Shown: positions 11,677-24,069, counted from the stretch's first letter. The stretch: DNA of 64,000 nucleotides from Myotis daubentonii (GCF_963259705.1 NC_081846.1:90222641-90286640), one strand, 5' to 3'. Translations and numbers: made by a program. Notes: a model not told the origin generated them from the sequence alone.

Positions 11677-12124
11677 TAGGGTGGGGCAAAAGCAGGTTTA
11701 TAGCTGTGAGTACATGAAACAGAGTCTGTTCTTATGTTACCTACATTAATAAAAGAGAAAGATGCAAATTGACCATACCTTCATGATGCCCACCACCCAA
11801 TCAGGAGTGAGTTTGCAAATCAACGCAACAACAATGGAGGGTTAATTTGCATACGCAGATGCTGAGTGACCAGGGGCAGGATGGGATGCTTGTGTCTTCG
11901 CCGTGGAGATGACGCCTGTGTTCCACACAGCCCCAGCTGCTCCAGGCCTCTGGGCAGCGTGGGAAGGCAGAAAGGCAGCTCCTGCAGGAGTGAAGGCAGT
12001 GCCAGCAGCCAGGGGAAGGAAGGCCCATTCTTGCATGAATCTTCGTGCATTGGGCCTCTAGTTTTTAATAATGATTATATTATTTTCCACACAAAAACCA
12101 TAAACCTACTTCAGCCCCACCCTG
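11677..12124. mobile_element. mariner-type MITE split by a Helitron
   Basis: The left end is gggtggggcaaaagcaggtt and the right end aaacctacttcagccccacc, which are inverted repeats. A TA dinucleotide lies at 11675-11676 and 12125-12126, as Tc1/mariner target duplication requires. Removing the Helitron at 11739-12061 leaves an element of about 125 bp, the same as the copy at 59334-59751. No transposase coding is present. Confidence 0.75.
11739..12061 (+). mobile_element. HeliBat-type Helitron nested in a mariner MITE
   Basis: The 5' end is ctacattaataaaagagaaa followed by gatgcaaattgaccatacc. The 3' end is tcttcgtgcattgggcctctag, with CTAG at 12058-12061 and a T after it. The first base of the 5' terminus is uncertain because the usual TC is changed. 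Confidence 0.8.
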
Positions 12125-12892
12125 TATAGTGCCGGGTAATACACTGATGAAGAAACCAAGTAGAGTAGAAAGCAGAGAGAGAAGGGTCGGGCCTCACTCA
12201 GAGACAGTGTGGACTGCATACACACCAGGCTTTGGGTTCCTCATCTGTAACCTGTGGTCGGGGAAGGGCTCAGACGAGATAATGTTCACAGGGGCTGAGG
12301 TGAAAATGAACCACATGGCATCTGGTGAGAGAGCTGCAGGCAGAGAAAAAGGTAGTGCAGGGCCCATCACTGGTCTGCTGCATGGAAAGGCTGAAGATGA
12401 CAGCAGGGGTGACATCATGTGTGGCCTGCAGGAACCTGGCTTTCCTTTTGAGTGACAAGAAAAATCAGCGCACAATTTTGAGCTGAGGAGTAACCCAATG
12501 GGCCTCATGCTGGGAAGGAATGCCTCTGGGTGCTGTGTAGAGAATGGACACCCAAGGGCAGGAGATCAGGGAGAGAGGCCTGGTAGGAGGTTACAGTAGC
12601 AGGGGGTGGGGACAAGTCTGGGGCAGGGCAGGTGTCCTCAGTGCAGGTTCTCCTCTGGGGTCACAGGTGTGGGATTACCAGAGAATTGTTAAATTGAAGA
12701 TTTATTTTATGAGTTCACTGCCAATTTTAATCTAGACAAGTGTCTCTGGGAACCACTGACCTAATAGTTCAGGAGGCCATGATTGGTCATTGAGGTTTGG
12801 AGGAGGAAGCTGATGGACAAATGAGTCTACAACACCTTTAATTGTCCCACCTTGAGGGAAAATACAGGCCCTGCTGTAGAAGGGGCCTGAAT

Positions 12893-12940
<48 letters not shown>

Positions 12941-13050
12941 TTTCTCAACTGAGGTTATTTTCATTCATTCCTGGTCAGGAATGCAACCTGCACATTGTTT
13001 GTTGTACTGGATGATGCTCAATCAACTGAGCTGAGCCACCCAGCCAGGCG
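12893..13050 (-). mobile_element. Truncated Ves-type SINE with (TTTA)n tail
   Basis: The minus-strand head reads cctggctgggtggctcagct, the tRNA-like start of a Ves SINE, at about 13030-13050. The tail in plus orientation is a (ttta/tatt)n run at 12893-12942. The middle of the SINE is diverged. Confidence 0.65.
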
Positions 13051-13777
13051 AGGGAAGGGGGGGTCTGTAGAATAGACACTATTTAGCTGGTGCACACCCA
13101 TCTCCTCAGTCTTGTGTCCAGAACTGCCCAGAATAGCTTAACTATTTCTGCAGCTCAGTGCTTAACATGCTTAACACAATTCCTGGCAACGGTATCCCCA
13201 GTTAAGGTCAGTGGTGGAGCCATTGGGTGGGCATGACTGTTAGGTCAGTGGCGTCACCTTGAGTTGCATGTGCAAGAGATAATTAAAGGAGAATAATTTT
13301 TAAAATTTGATTATTGTTTTAAATTCTCTGCAATGCACTCCATTTTTGCCTACCCATAGATCAGACCTTGCCTGTTGCTGGCCTCCACTCTTGCTGTACC
13401 ACTGGTGCCTGGTCTGAAGAAATTGCCAAATCAACAGGTCATAGATATTTTCTGAGCTGAAAGAGACTTTTAAAAGGCATGCATTCATTGAGATTAATTG
13501 GCTTTTTCAAGGCCAATATTTTGTAAGTGGAAGTATGTGTAGACTTAATGGTGTTCTCCTTGGACACAATGCAAATTCTGGGAACTTCACAGTCATCCAA
13601 TGAGGGTTATAGCTCCTTCAATATGTCATACAATTCAAACCACATTGTGTTAGAAGGGCCTCAAAAATTCTCAAGGCCAACCTCATGTTAAGAATGAGAA
13701 AACTGAGATCCATAGTAATGAAGTGACTAGTCTAAGTTTACCTGTGATTTTTGTTTAGTTTTAATTTAATTTAATTT

Positions 13778-13940
13778 TATTTGTAATCCTCATCAGGATA
13801 TATGTTTTAGAGAGAGAAGGGGAGTGGGGAGAGAAACATCGATGTGAGAGAGAAACATCTATTGGTTGCCTCTTCTACATCCCCAGACCTGGGATTCAAC
13901 CCAAAGCACAGGCATGTGTCCTGACCATAAATGAACCACA

Positions 13941-13993
<53 letters not shown>

Positions 13994-14033
13994 GGATAAC
14001 ACTCCAGTCAAGAGAGTACCTGGCTAAGGCTGT
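13778..14033 (-). mobile_element. Diverged Ves-type SINE interrupted by (TG)n
   Basis: The A/G-rich tail region (agagagagaaggggagtgg, gagagaaacatcgatgtgag) is followed by gattcaacccaaagcacagg and gtgtcctgacca, in Ves SINE order on the minus strand. A (TG)n run at about 13943-13989 has expanded inside it before the head-like tggataacactccagtcaag. Confidence 0.6.
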
Positions 14034-14069
14034 TTAGTTTTTTGTTTGTTTTTTTTGTGTTTTGTTTTG

Positions 14070-14256
14070 TTTTTAAATATGTTTTTATTGATTTTAGAGA
14101 GAGAGGAAAAGAGAGGAATAGAGAGATGGAAACATCCATCAGAGAGAAACATTGATTGGCTGCCTCTGGGGATCTAGCCTGTAGCTTGGGCATGTGCCCT
14201 GACTGGTGACCTCTTGGTTCATGGGTCAATGGTCAACCACTGAACCACACAGGCCT
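14070..14256 (-). mobile_element. Ves-type SINE
   Basis: Plus-strand landmarks are atgtttttattgattttaga, gagatggaaacatccatcag, cattgattggctgcctctgg, catgtgccctgactggtga and aaccactgaaccacacaggc. This is a whole Ves SINE in reverse orientation. Confidence 0.8.
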
Positions 14257-14644
14257 AAAAGGGGCTATTTAGTTTTGTTTTAATTTGTATTGAAGTACAA
14301 TGTATAATTATACTATGTTTAGGAAAGGGCATATGACCTCTCCAATGGAAGACAACACATAGTTCAGGAGACAACAGTCCTGCACCCCAGAAGCTCCTCA
14401 CATCTCCTGAGTGTTACTAGTCCCCAAGGTTAGCCACTATTATGATTTTTAACAGCCTAGATTAATTTTGTATGCTTTTGAAATTTATAAAAACATTGGA
14501 ATTATAGAGAATGTACATTTTTATGTCTGCTTTCTTTTAACATTAAGTTTGTGAAATTTATCATTTTTGTTTTATGCATATATAAATCACTTATTCTTAT
14601 TGCTTTGAGGGAATATAGAAGAGCACCAAGTTTTAATGACCAAG

Positions 14645-15185
14645 AACCAACAGAAATGTGGTAGACAGACTCTAAAGTAGGCTTTGGGTTTGCACCTTAT
14701 ATAAAACTCTATCCATGAGTGGAAGTGAGACCTGTGACCTGCTCCTAACACACAGAAGGTTAGCAAAAGCACTCTTGTGACAACACTTCAAGGTTTGTCA
14801 ATCCATGCAGGTGCTGATGCTCCCTTCCTGGCTTAATAAAGTAAGCTCGGAGGGTCGGTGGGGAGTACCCCAGGGCCAGGAACTATGTTGAGAGCAATGT
14901 CTGGTCAAGAACCAGCTAAGGACTAGGACCCTGATTCTGAAATCCCAAGGAACTAAGTTTTGCCAACAACCCGAGGAAGCTTAGAAGCAGATTGTTCCCC
15001 AGTAGAGTCTGATGAGACCATAGTCCACCTGATCCCATGACTACAGCCCATGATCCCCTGAGCTGAAGACCCAGGTAAACTGCTTGGACTCTGACCCAAG
15101 GCACCTGTGAGATAAGGCACGGGCCTCTTTTAAGCCACTTAGTCTCTGGAAAGGTGTTGCTTAGCAATTGAAAACTAATATGAGA
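14645..15185 (+). mobile_element. MaLR-like LTR remnant
   Basis: It begins gcagactctaa-like text (gtagacagactctaaagtag) and includes gtggaagtgagacctgtgac and an AATAAA-containing ggcttaataaagtaagctcg. It ends gagataaggcac...taagccacttagtct...gcaattgaaaactaata. This order matches the old ERVL-MaLR LTRs familiar from mammals. It has no coding content, and the subfamily is not resolved. Confidence 0.5.
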
Positions 15186-16637
15186 ACCCATCTCCCTGCT
15201 TTCTAGCACAGGGATTGTCATTCCTTTTCATTACTAGAACAAAACCCTGTAACGCCTCAACATTCTTTTCCTGTAATCCATTTTCAGCAACCAATTTGGT
15301 AAATATAAATCATGTACTATATTAGTCCTTATTTAATAATTTTAAATATATAGTGGCCCCATACCTCAGGAAGTAAGACACAAATGAATAAACAAACAAA
15401 CAAAAAACCGGCAGAAAAAGCTAAGATTGGACATCTCAGCACAATTTCCTGGGAAGAATAATCTTAGAGGAGGGAAAAAATGGGGTTGTATATTTTCATG
15501 ATGCTATTTTCAGCATGTATTTCCCATAGATGCATCTTAAGCACTTTGGAGCAATGCCAACCAGGGTGCAATGTAGATATAAGTCAATATCATTACAACA
15601 GAGGCACTTAACGGGACGACATGACTGATGCCAGGCACCTGCTTTCCAGAGAAGAAAGCTCACTCGCTCGCTCTAGGGAACACGTTTCTGGTCGCCCATT
15701 TCTAGTCCTTTTCACTTTATTCTTGATTTATTGCCCTTTCCCAGCTTCAGCCCGACTAAGACTTCAGCTTTCAGCACAAAATGATATTTCAGACTCCACT
15801 AAATATATTTGTAAGACAAGGGCAGCCAACAAAATTAAACTGCTGGTACAAAGTCTGGCTGTTATTTAAAGCTGGAGAGAGATTACAGGGGATTATTACT
15901 TTATCAAAAAATATTTCAGCTAAAAAAGCAGTGCTCGTTTCTCCAGTACCTTTGGCTGTGTGCTAATTTATCTCCCATCCTGCATGGATTTAGTCTTCCA
16001 CTGCCATTTTATTGAAAAGTCTGACAAATGTCAGTGGCCTAAGCTACAGGACATCCAGGCTCACTCAGTTATTGCTGCAGAGAGCTAGAAATCAGGGCCT
16101 TCAAAGGGATTTATGTGTGCTGTTTCTTTGATTTTTATTGCTATGCTTTCATTTGAACCATCAGGAATTTTATCTTCAAATCTCATTTATCTTTCTGAAG
16201 GTCCCACCTATAGATGGCAATACAAACAAGTAAAACCCGACAGTATTACCATTATGGACTTGGTCACATTTATTCCTCTATCTTTTTAAAATGCAATATT
16301 TTATCTGTTTCAAGTTGCTCTTTTTGGATATATTTTTTTTCTCAGACCCTTAACATACTTTGAAAGGAAAAACACCTATCAGAATTAGAAATAAAAGGAT
16401 AAGAATAAACCATTTTTAGATTCTGCTGTCTTAAGGTTTTCTTCTCATTTTAGCTTCATGCTTTTAAGTTAAAGTGGTAATCTATTTTAATTTTTTCTCT
16501 TTGATTCTTAGCTGTGAAGATATGACAGTAACATTTTTTAAATATGAATCATAAGATATGCTTCTAAAAATGCTCTTTTGTGTGCGCACACACACACACA
16601 CGCACTGTGCCCTCTTGTCATTAAAAGCTCTTAAGCT

Positions 16638-16674
16638 GACACTTACAGGGCCTCTGATTGGATGAGGTATCCAC
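16638..16674 (+). repeat. 37-bp exact direct repeat, copy 1
   Basis: This stretch begins gacacttacagggcctctga and is identical over 37 bases to 17789-17825, with 1,151 bp between the two starts. The flanks differ apart from a few bases on the left. Confidence 0.9.
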
Positions 16675-17512
16675 TGGAAAATGTATCTAATGGTGGCAGA
16701 ATTATTGTGTATAGACACTGGGTGCTTGAATGGTGCTAGACCAGTGCTGATTCCTTCAACGAGTGTAGTGATGGATCCAACAAGTTCCTAGAGATTGTGA
16801 CCATTTCTATAACAGGCCACCACAGAAGTCATAGGAAGGGCGCTGGCGACCACTTTCGGTTGGGAACCAGAAATGCTTCCCAGAAGTGACATTGAAGTTA
16901 GATTTGAAAATATAAGAGTTTGCCAGCAAAGAAAGGATGAAGGTGGGAAAGGAAAGGATGTTCCAGCAAAGGTAACAAAATGTGCAATAACTTGAGGGGA
17001 AACAGACATGATGCCCTCGGTGATCAGAACATAATTCAATGTGGAATGAGGAGACAACGGGTGAGAATAATGAAAATGAAAACTTCACAGGAAAGTAAAA
17101 ATCTAGAATTGAAGGGAGTTTGCTTAAGGGCAATGGGGAGTTATCAAAAAATGAATGACATGAATATATTTGAATTTTTAAAAGATCACCCTGGTCAGAA
17201 GAGAGAATTAAAAGGGCACAGGCCTAGAGGCTAGAAGAAGTATATGAACACTGTTGCAATAATTTGATTCTGATATTAAGGTGGCCAGAATGAAGATAAT
17301 CATAGTGGTACCATAAAAAATTGGGAATATATAAATGAGACTGAAGAAGTAAATACAATGTAATGCAAGAAGATTGAATAAAATGCTGATTGATGGATTC
17401 TGGAGAGGCGAGAAAGAGGGAGACGTGGATGAAGCAGGTTTCTGACTTGGGCACTTGAGTTGAATGTAGAGCACTTTTCTGAGAAGGGAAAACACAAGCA
17501 GAAAAGGTATAG

Positions 17513-17514
<2 letters not shown>

Positions 17515-17568
<54 letters not shown>
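17515..17568. repeat. (TG)n microsatellite
   Basis: About 26 uninterrupted TG units. Dinucleotide runs give the Cys-Val and Thr-His open frames seen in both directions here, which are not genes. Confidence 0.97.
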
Positions 17569-17569
<1 letters not shown>

Positions 17570-17788
17570 GTGGGAGGCAGGGTTAAACTTGAGGTCAGTT
17601 TGCAACATACAGAGTTTGAGGGTTCTTTGGGACAGTCGAATAAGGTGCCCCTCAATTCTTTTAAAACCAATAAGATACATCCTCACTAACTGAAATCATG
17701 GTAATGGATGACATATCTCAGTGAGGGTGCATTCTTCCTTCAGAAAAGCCAGAACTGCCACAATAAAGCCAACATTTAAAGGGCAGCC

Positions 17789-17825
17789 GACACTTACAGG
17801 GCCTCTGATTGGATGAGGTATCCAC
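17789..17825 (+). repeat. 37-bp exact direct repeat, copy 2
   Basis: Second copy of the 16638-16674 sequence in the same orientation. It follows ttaaagggcagcc and precedes gcatacagaaggctgag. Confidence 0.9.
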
Positions 17826-18094
17826 GCATACAGAAGGCTGAGAAAAAGCATTCATGTCCTAGAGCTCGCGGGGTAAGGTCTGAAATAGATTTGTCAATGG
17901 GGCACTTCTTAGTGGTCTTGCAATGGACTATTTAAATAGGAAGTGGAATCATTTGTTATATTGAGTGTTTCCAAATAAATTATGTCATTAATTTATTCTT
18001 CCATTCATTCATGGAAGGACTCAACTCACTAACAGAAAACTTGGAAACAAGGTCTGCAGGCAACTGTGCAAACAGTCTTTAAAGGTGCCTTCAG

Positions 18095-18321
18095 CCCTGA
18101 CCGGTTTTGCTCAGTGGATAGAGCATTGGCTTGCAGACTGAAAGGTCCCAGGTTCGATTCCAGTCAAGGGCATGTACCTTGGTTGTGGGCACATACCCAG
18201 TAGGGGGTGTGCAGGAGGCAGCTGATCGATGTTGCTCTCTCATCGATGTTTCTAACTCTCTATCCCTCTCCCTTCCTCTCTGTAAAAAAAAAAAATCAAT
18301 AAAGTATATTTAAAAAAAAAT
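18095..18321 (+). mobile_element. Ves-type SINE, full length with TSD
   Basis: It starts ccctgaccggttttgctcag and contains an intact-looking box-B-like aggttcgattcc and gtgcaggaggcagctgatcg. It ends in an A-rich ctgtaaaa...aatcaataaag tail. The target duplication aaaggtgccttcag lies at 18081-18094 and 18322-18335. The good conservation suggests a younger insertion. Confidence 0.93.
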
Positions 18322-18886
18322 AAAGGTGCCTTCAGCCAATATCACTTACATAGTTTTATGCATTTATAACCGGGGAAAATAACTAGTTTTCTACTAACTA
18401 TACTGTACACCTCTATCTTGATATTCAAGCAACAGATTTTTATGCATTTAAATACTGTTTATAGAAATACTGCATTTTAAAAGCCACATAGTATAGAAAG
18501 GCTTAATACGACGAAACAATCCCTGCCTCACTTCTTCCTACTCCAAGGCCCTCCTCCTCATAAGTTCTTTAGTTCTATCAGTTTTCATCTAATTTCCCTT
18601 CAACTGTATTAAATGCATTGCTATTTCTTGATTTTATCCATTTTAGACATTATGTTTTGTCTTCCCATTCTGGTAGATGAGGAATTACCTTTCTTGGACC
18701 CAGTCACATCTGGGCCTACCTCCCCTGGCCTCCAGGACAGGTATGCCACAACGTTGGTTAGGTTGGATTTTGAAGTCCATGTTGTTTGTGTGATGAAAAT
18801 ATCACACTTTGCTGATCGTTAGGGCCTGCATATTGTCCCTAAGTGCCTCCCTCCAAAATCCCTTTGTTGCATGACTCATCCTAGGC

Positions 18887-19397
18887 CAGGTTTTCTCAGC
18901 CTCACAGCTATTCTGGATCTGATAATTATTAGTGTGTGTGTGGTGGGGGGAGGGTTTACTGTCCTGGGTCATTAAGAAGTTTAGCAGTGCCCTAGCCAGT
19001 TTGGTTCAGTGGATAGAGTGTTGGCCCTCAGACTGAAGAGTCCTGGGCTTGCCTCCAGTCAAGGGCATATACCTTGGAGGCAGACTTGATCCCTGGCCCT
19101 GGTTGGGGCCCATGCAGGAGGCAACCATTCAATGTGTCTCTCTCACATTGTTGTTTCTCTCTCTGTGTCTCTCCCCTCCCTTCCACTCTCTCTCTAAAAA
19201 TAAAATAAAATAAAATAAAATAAATCAATGGAAAATATCCTTGGGTGAGGATTAACAACAAAGAAAGATATTTAGCAGCATCCCTAGCTTCTACTCACTA
19301 TATATCAGCATTGCCTCTCATCTTAATAACTAAAAATGTCCACAGGTTTTACCAAGTGTTACCTGGTGGTTAAAATCATGCCCAGTGGAGAACCAGT
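18887..19397 (+). mobile_element. MER5A-type hAT relic, split by a SINE
   Basis: It begins caggttttctcagcctcaca and carries ctgtcctgggtcattaagaag. After the nested SINE it continues tttagcagcatccctagctt and aactaaaaatgtccacag, and it closes with agtggagaaccagtg. This is the order of the MER5A Charlie MITE. Its borders are inferred from the terminal repeats. Confidence 0.75.
18990..19270 (+). mobile_element. Ves-type SINE nested in MER5A
   Basis: It starts ccctagccagtttggttcag. It has the long tail form ending (aaaat)n...aatatccttgggtgaggatt followed by aacaacaaagaaaga. The flanking tttagcagtg (18980-18989) and tttagcagca (19271-19280) are the target duplication and restore the MER5A sequence. 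Confidence 0.88.
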
Positions 19398-19507
19398 GAC
19401 TGCTCACTAGGACTTCTGCAAGGCAGTTACCCTGAAATCAGCTTGCCTGTTCTGAGGTGGGTAACCTATTCCCTGGAGCCCATATCTTCCTTTTTATATA
19501 CTTCTTT

Positions 19508-19723
19508 TGTTTAATATACTGTATTGATTTTTTACAGAGAGGAAGGGAGAGGGATAGAGAGTTAGAAACATCAATGAGAGAGAAACATTGACCAGCTGCC
19601 TCCTGCACACCCCTTACTGGGTATGTGCCCACAACCAAGGTACATGCCCTTGACTGGAATCGAACCTGGGACCTTTCAGTCCACAGGCTGATGCTCTATC
19701 CACTGAGCCAAACCGGGTAGGGC
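19508..19723 (-). mobile_element. Ves-type SINE, full length with 19-bp TSD
   Basis: The minus-strand head is ccctacccggtttggctcag. The body contains gggcatgtaccttggttgtg and the tail is an aaaatcaatacag form. The perfect target duplication cctttttatatacttcttt lies at 19489-19507 and 19724-19742. Confidence 0.93.
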
Positions 19724-19757
19724 CCTTTTTATATACTTCTTTCTTCAGGGAAAGCAC

Positions 19758-20224
19758 CTTGTGGCAGGCTGCCTCTAAGGTGGCCCTCAATGATGCTTGC
19801 CTCCTAGTATTCATATCTTTATGTAACCTCCCTCCACAACCTCACATTGTACCAGGTGGCGCTATTGAATTTAGTATTCTCTCTCTCTCTCTTTCCCTTC
19901 ACCACTTTTTCTCTGGGTGGGGGCGGGGGGGGGGGCAACAGACATGTCCTCTGTTCAGCCCTATTGAAAAATCAAAGAACCAGCATCTGAAAGTTCCAGT
20001 CAAGAGCCACAGGATAAATCTTGGAAGCAGATTGTCCCGTCCCTTCAGGTTACTGAGGCCAGACAAGAGTGTGACCTCATGAGAGACATGAACCAGAATC
20101 ATCCAGCTAAGCCAATCCCACATTCCTGACCTCTCACAGCACTGTGAAAGGGGACAAATGTTTGCTGTTTTAAGATGCTAAATTTTGGGCTAATTTTTTA
20201 CGCAGCATTAAATAACATACATAC
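19758..20224 (+). mobile_element. MaLR-like LTR remnant
   Basis: Landmarks run from ggtggccctcaatgatgctt and cctcctagtattcatatctt. They continue through gagagacatgaaccagaatc and atccagctaagccaatccc to acaaatgtttgctgttttaa and ttacgcagcattaaataaca. This is the same LTR family as 14645-15185. A (CT)n and a G run (19876-19936) interrupt the middle. Confidence 0.55.
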
Positions 20225-22269
20225 ATATCAGGTAACATCTCAGTAAAAGTATTTCTGATGTCTCAGATATACCTCATGAGGTACCTCTGCCATTTTATGT
20301 ATTAAATTGTTTTTATTCCTTCATCCATAACATGGGACTGATAACTTGAAGAACCATAGAATTCTAGTGTGAAGCCGTTTTCCCTAAATGTTGTGAAGAT
20401 GGTCTTCCATTATCTCCAATCACCAGTGTTTCTGTGAAATTCTCTGCTGGTCCTTAGCAGACGCAGTTCGGGTGTGCCTGTGCTTCGGTGTGTGTCTGCT
20501 TCCGTTCACAGTGTTGGGTAAGGAAGCAAACGTTTACATCGGATTTATTTCATTCTACAAAGTATTTTCTATTATAGCCTTGCTAATGTCCTCTCCCTAT
20601 CTATTCTCTTTCTGGAGATCCTATTAGATATTGAATTTCATCTTCAGATGTTTTATCTTCTGTCCTCATTGTCCACATTTTTGCATTTTTGTTTAACTTT
20701 CTGGGAAATTTCTCAATTTTTTAGATTTTTCATAATTTCCTCTACAGCATTTCCAAGAGTTTTATTTTATTTTATTTTTGGCCAGTTTTATTTTAAAGTA
20801 TTGTATTCTAGTGTCATAGATTTATATATTCTTCTACCTCTCTGAAGACACTGTTTTTAATGTTTTTTTCTGCCTCTTGCATTAATTTTGTTTTCTCCAA
20901 GTACCTTTGTTTGTTTATTTGTTTTGTTCTTTGTCTTTCATCTTGGAGGTATCAGATGGCCCTGGCTATCTGTTCACACTGTGACTGGGGCACTGTACAC
21001 TGGACTGAGAATTCTACGTGCAGCGGCTGAGTTTGTCAACAGGTGGGACTCACGGGCAGGTGACCATATGGGTAAGCTATGTTTTCCAGTGCGGCATCGC
21101 TATCATTCATGGGGCTGTTCAGTTCTTTTATGGAAACCATCTAATCTCTTGCATGAAGAAAGAAAAGCCAAATTGTAAGAGCTCTTGGAAGAAGGAAAAT
21201 CAAGGCCAGGGCCCCACAGCCTCCTGTACGGACATCCCTTCACGTTTGTCTGCAGCCCTGTAGCTCAGCTGGCCCTCAGCTTTGCAAGCTCTGATCTAAT
21301 GTCCCTGGGCTACCGCGTATATTTCTGGACCTCTGGGATGGATGTGGAAAGAAACTTGCTTATCTGCCTGGACAGGGAAACACGGGTCTGGGGTCAGCAG
21401 CTCCCTGAGTAATCCCATCTCGTTTCCCGTCATCATGCCTGGAGCAGCTGCCCAGTACACAGAGCACCCAGGCTGAGCCTCTCCTGGACATCTTCCCCTC
21501 GCAGAGACTTGAAGGGAGCCAGCCTGCCGCCTCCACACGCTGCCCGATTTCCAAAATGTGGGACACTTCTTCCCCACCCTAAGCTCTGCTCTGCTTGGCC
21601 TTTTGCATGTCTACCTTCTTTCATTTTTACATTTCTTCATGTCATTGTGAAAGAGCTTAAAAATGAGAGGGACAATGTATTTGTGCATCCATCCCTCGTG
21701 TTTAAATAAGAACATGCATGTATTCCATGTGATTTTGTAAACCAAATATGTTCTGTCTGGCCCTATTAATAACACTAAAATCACTCATTTCAAGAGCGGA
21801 GCACTCCCCCATGAGCTCCTTCACATCACACTTTCCACAGGCAGGGACTGTCAGATGCAGCTGGCGAGCCTCCGAGCTGGCACTCTAGCCACCCCGGGGC
21901 CTGCATCACAGACACGGCCTCAGTGATAACGCTGGGTTTTCACTTGGTAGTCCTGTGTGCGCCAGGGCGCCCTGGAGTACAATCTGCCAAATATAAGAGA
22001 TGCCTGGCACCTTCTATTACTGGCAATATAGTTTCAAATATCCCAGCAGGGTGTGAGCACGCATCTACTGGGTCATCTTTTAACCAGCGTTTTGCAAACA
22101 AAGCTGAGTATGGAACCCCAGGAAGTGAATATGACATTCTTGACACAGCACCCAGCCTGCATGAAAGCTAACACAAACCCCAGGGAGAAAATGGCCGCTT
22201 CCCTGAGAACAGCCCACCATACAAGGTGGGGTCAGAGAACAGGGCAGAATATCTGCAAGTTAAAAAGTG

Positions 22270-22440
22270 AGACTGGCAGCGTGTGATGTTCAGCCCCATG
22301 GTCCTTGCTGTGTCTTCAGGGACAAGTCATTTAACCTGCCGGTGCCTAAGAGCCCTCATTGGTGAAGTGGGAAGTGTCAGGAGGAACCTCACAGCCACTG
22401 TGAGGACGAAAGGAGTTGACATATAGAAAGCAGGAGACTG
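22270..22440 (+). mobile_element. MIR SINE
   Basis: The order agggacaagtcatttaacct, ccctcattggtgaagtggga and cactgtgaggacgaaaggag matches the MIR core and right half. Confidence 0.5.
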
Positions 22441-22974
22441 TGTCCAGGCACACACGAACCTCCTTGTGAGTATGAGCTGCTGGGGACTGTTTCCTGGCTG
22501 CTTGATCAAGTTTTGTGTGAGCAGATTAGGAGTTTGAACTGGATTTGCAGGGCTGGAAACCTAGTCACCGTCTCCACTGCAGCTCTAAGAGAGGGCAGTC
22601 CGTTTCCGGAGCCCTCCTTTCCAAATAGGAGAGGTCAAGCTACTTATTAGAGTGGAAACAGAGCTTCTATGACTTTGAATCAAGAGAAATAGTTATAATC
22701 CCAGGCTTTCTTGCTGCACAAATGCCAGCTGCACAGAGAGGCGAGTGACCTGAGCCGGGACTTCCCACTGTGTTGGTCAGGCAGGCTAAGCAGAGTGGAA
22801 ACACGCCTTTTCTGTGATAAAATTCTTGTCACATAGAAGTAACCACTTTCTTAATCCTGAACCGCTAATTAGAGGCTTAGTCCAAAAGCTAAGCATCCAG
22901 TGCCCCATTCTCTCCACCCTTGGCTTACAACACAGAACATGAAAGTGGCTCAGTAACTAGCAAGCTCTTTGGTT

Positions 22975-23110
22975 TGTGTGTAACAACTCCTTTTTGTGTT
23001 TTATCTGAGTTCCTCAAACTCTTTACAAACAGGATCTCATTACCCCAACAACACTGTGGCCAGGCCCTGGACCAATTCTCCCAAAGTTATGGATGAAGAA
23101 CCCCAGGCAC
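22975..23110 (-). mobile_element. MIR SINE fragment, antisense
   Basis: The run of tctttacaaacaggatctca, ttaccccaacaacactgtgg and atggatgaagaaccccagg reads as reverse MIR. Confidence 0.4.
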
Positions 23111-23427
23111 CTAGTACACCTGTCTCTCCCCTTTCTCTTTCTGCAATGGCACCTAAGAGCAGGTACTGATTCTCTTGATTCTCACACTATATTGTAAGTA
23201 ATCAGCCTGGTTGTAAAAACAAACAGTTGCTCAATTCTTAGAAAATTTCTGAAGACTTATTTAAACTGGGAAAGTACAAAGTGAGAAGACCCCAGAGGCT
23301 CTCAAAATAATATCAAAGAATAAAGGCTCCACAGTCCCGCTGCCCAAACAACTCTGCCTCTCACAGGTACATTACAGGTGATGGGATGGAATCTCAGGAA
23401 GAACAGTATTAATATCAATACTCTGCC

Positions 23428-23680
23428 CTGGCCAGTGTTCCTGAGTGGTTAGAACATAAGCCTGTTCACCAAAAGGGTCACAAGTTCAATTCTCGGTCAA
23501 GGGCATGTACCTGGATTGCAGGTTCAATCCCCAGCCCAGTTTGGGGTGCATGCAGGAGGCAACCAGTGAATGTGTCTTTCTCACATTGAAGTTTCTCTCT
23601 CTTCCCCCCTCTTCCGCTCTTTCTAAAAATCAATAGAAAAATATCCTCAGGTGAGGATTAACAAAAAAAGAAAATCAAAA
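23428..23680 (+). mobile_element. Ves-type SINE, long-tail form
   Basis: It starts ccctggccagtgttcctgag, has ggtcaagggcatgtacctgg and gtgcatgcaggaggcaacca, and ends tcaatagaaaaatatcctca followed by ggtgaggattaac. It shares its tail with the SINE at 18990-19270. Confidence 0.85.
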
Positions 23681-23833
23681 CAACAAACAAAAATCATCAA
23701 CACCCATTAGTATTTCCATGCCCATCTGGACCTGGTGTCCCCCATATTGTTATCATCAATAAGAAAATGTAATGAATTTTGTACTTTGCAGTCTATGTCC
23801 TCTACCTCCATGGTTTCATCTGACCTTTGTTTC

Positions 23834-24013
23834 AGACTGATTGAGCTGCAATAACAAAACACTGCAGGCTGGGTGGCCCAGACAATGGAAACTCATTTTC
23901 TCACAGTTTTGGAGCTTTTAATTTCAAGGCATCAGCCAATTCAGTGTTTGGTGAGGACGGTCCTGCTGACTTTCAGATGGCCACCTTGTACTGTGCCCTC
24001 ACTTGGGAGGGGC

Positions 24014-24069
<56 letters not shown>

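Noticed and set aside
12893..14033. Possible CRISPR-like spaced repeats, also considered at 35950-36090 and 48735-48830
   Set aside because: The units are contiguous tandem duplications in SINEs or Helitrons of a mammalian genome, with no unique spacers or cas genes.
17224..17693. Frames rich in Thr-His or Cys-Val
   Set aside because: They are produced by the (TG)n microsatellite.
18095..18170. tRNA-like segment with box B (aggttcgattcc)
   Set aside because: It is the tRNA-derived head of a Ves SINE with a target duplication, not a tRNA gene. The same applies to the other SINE heads.
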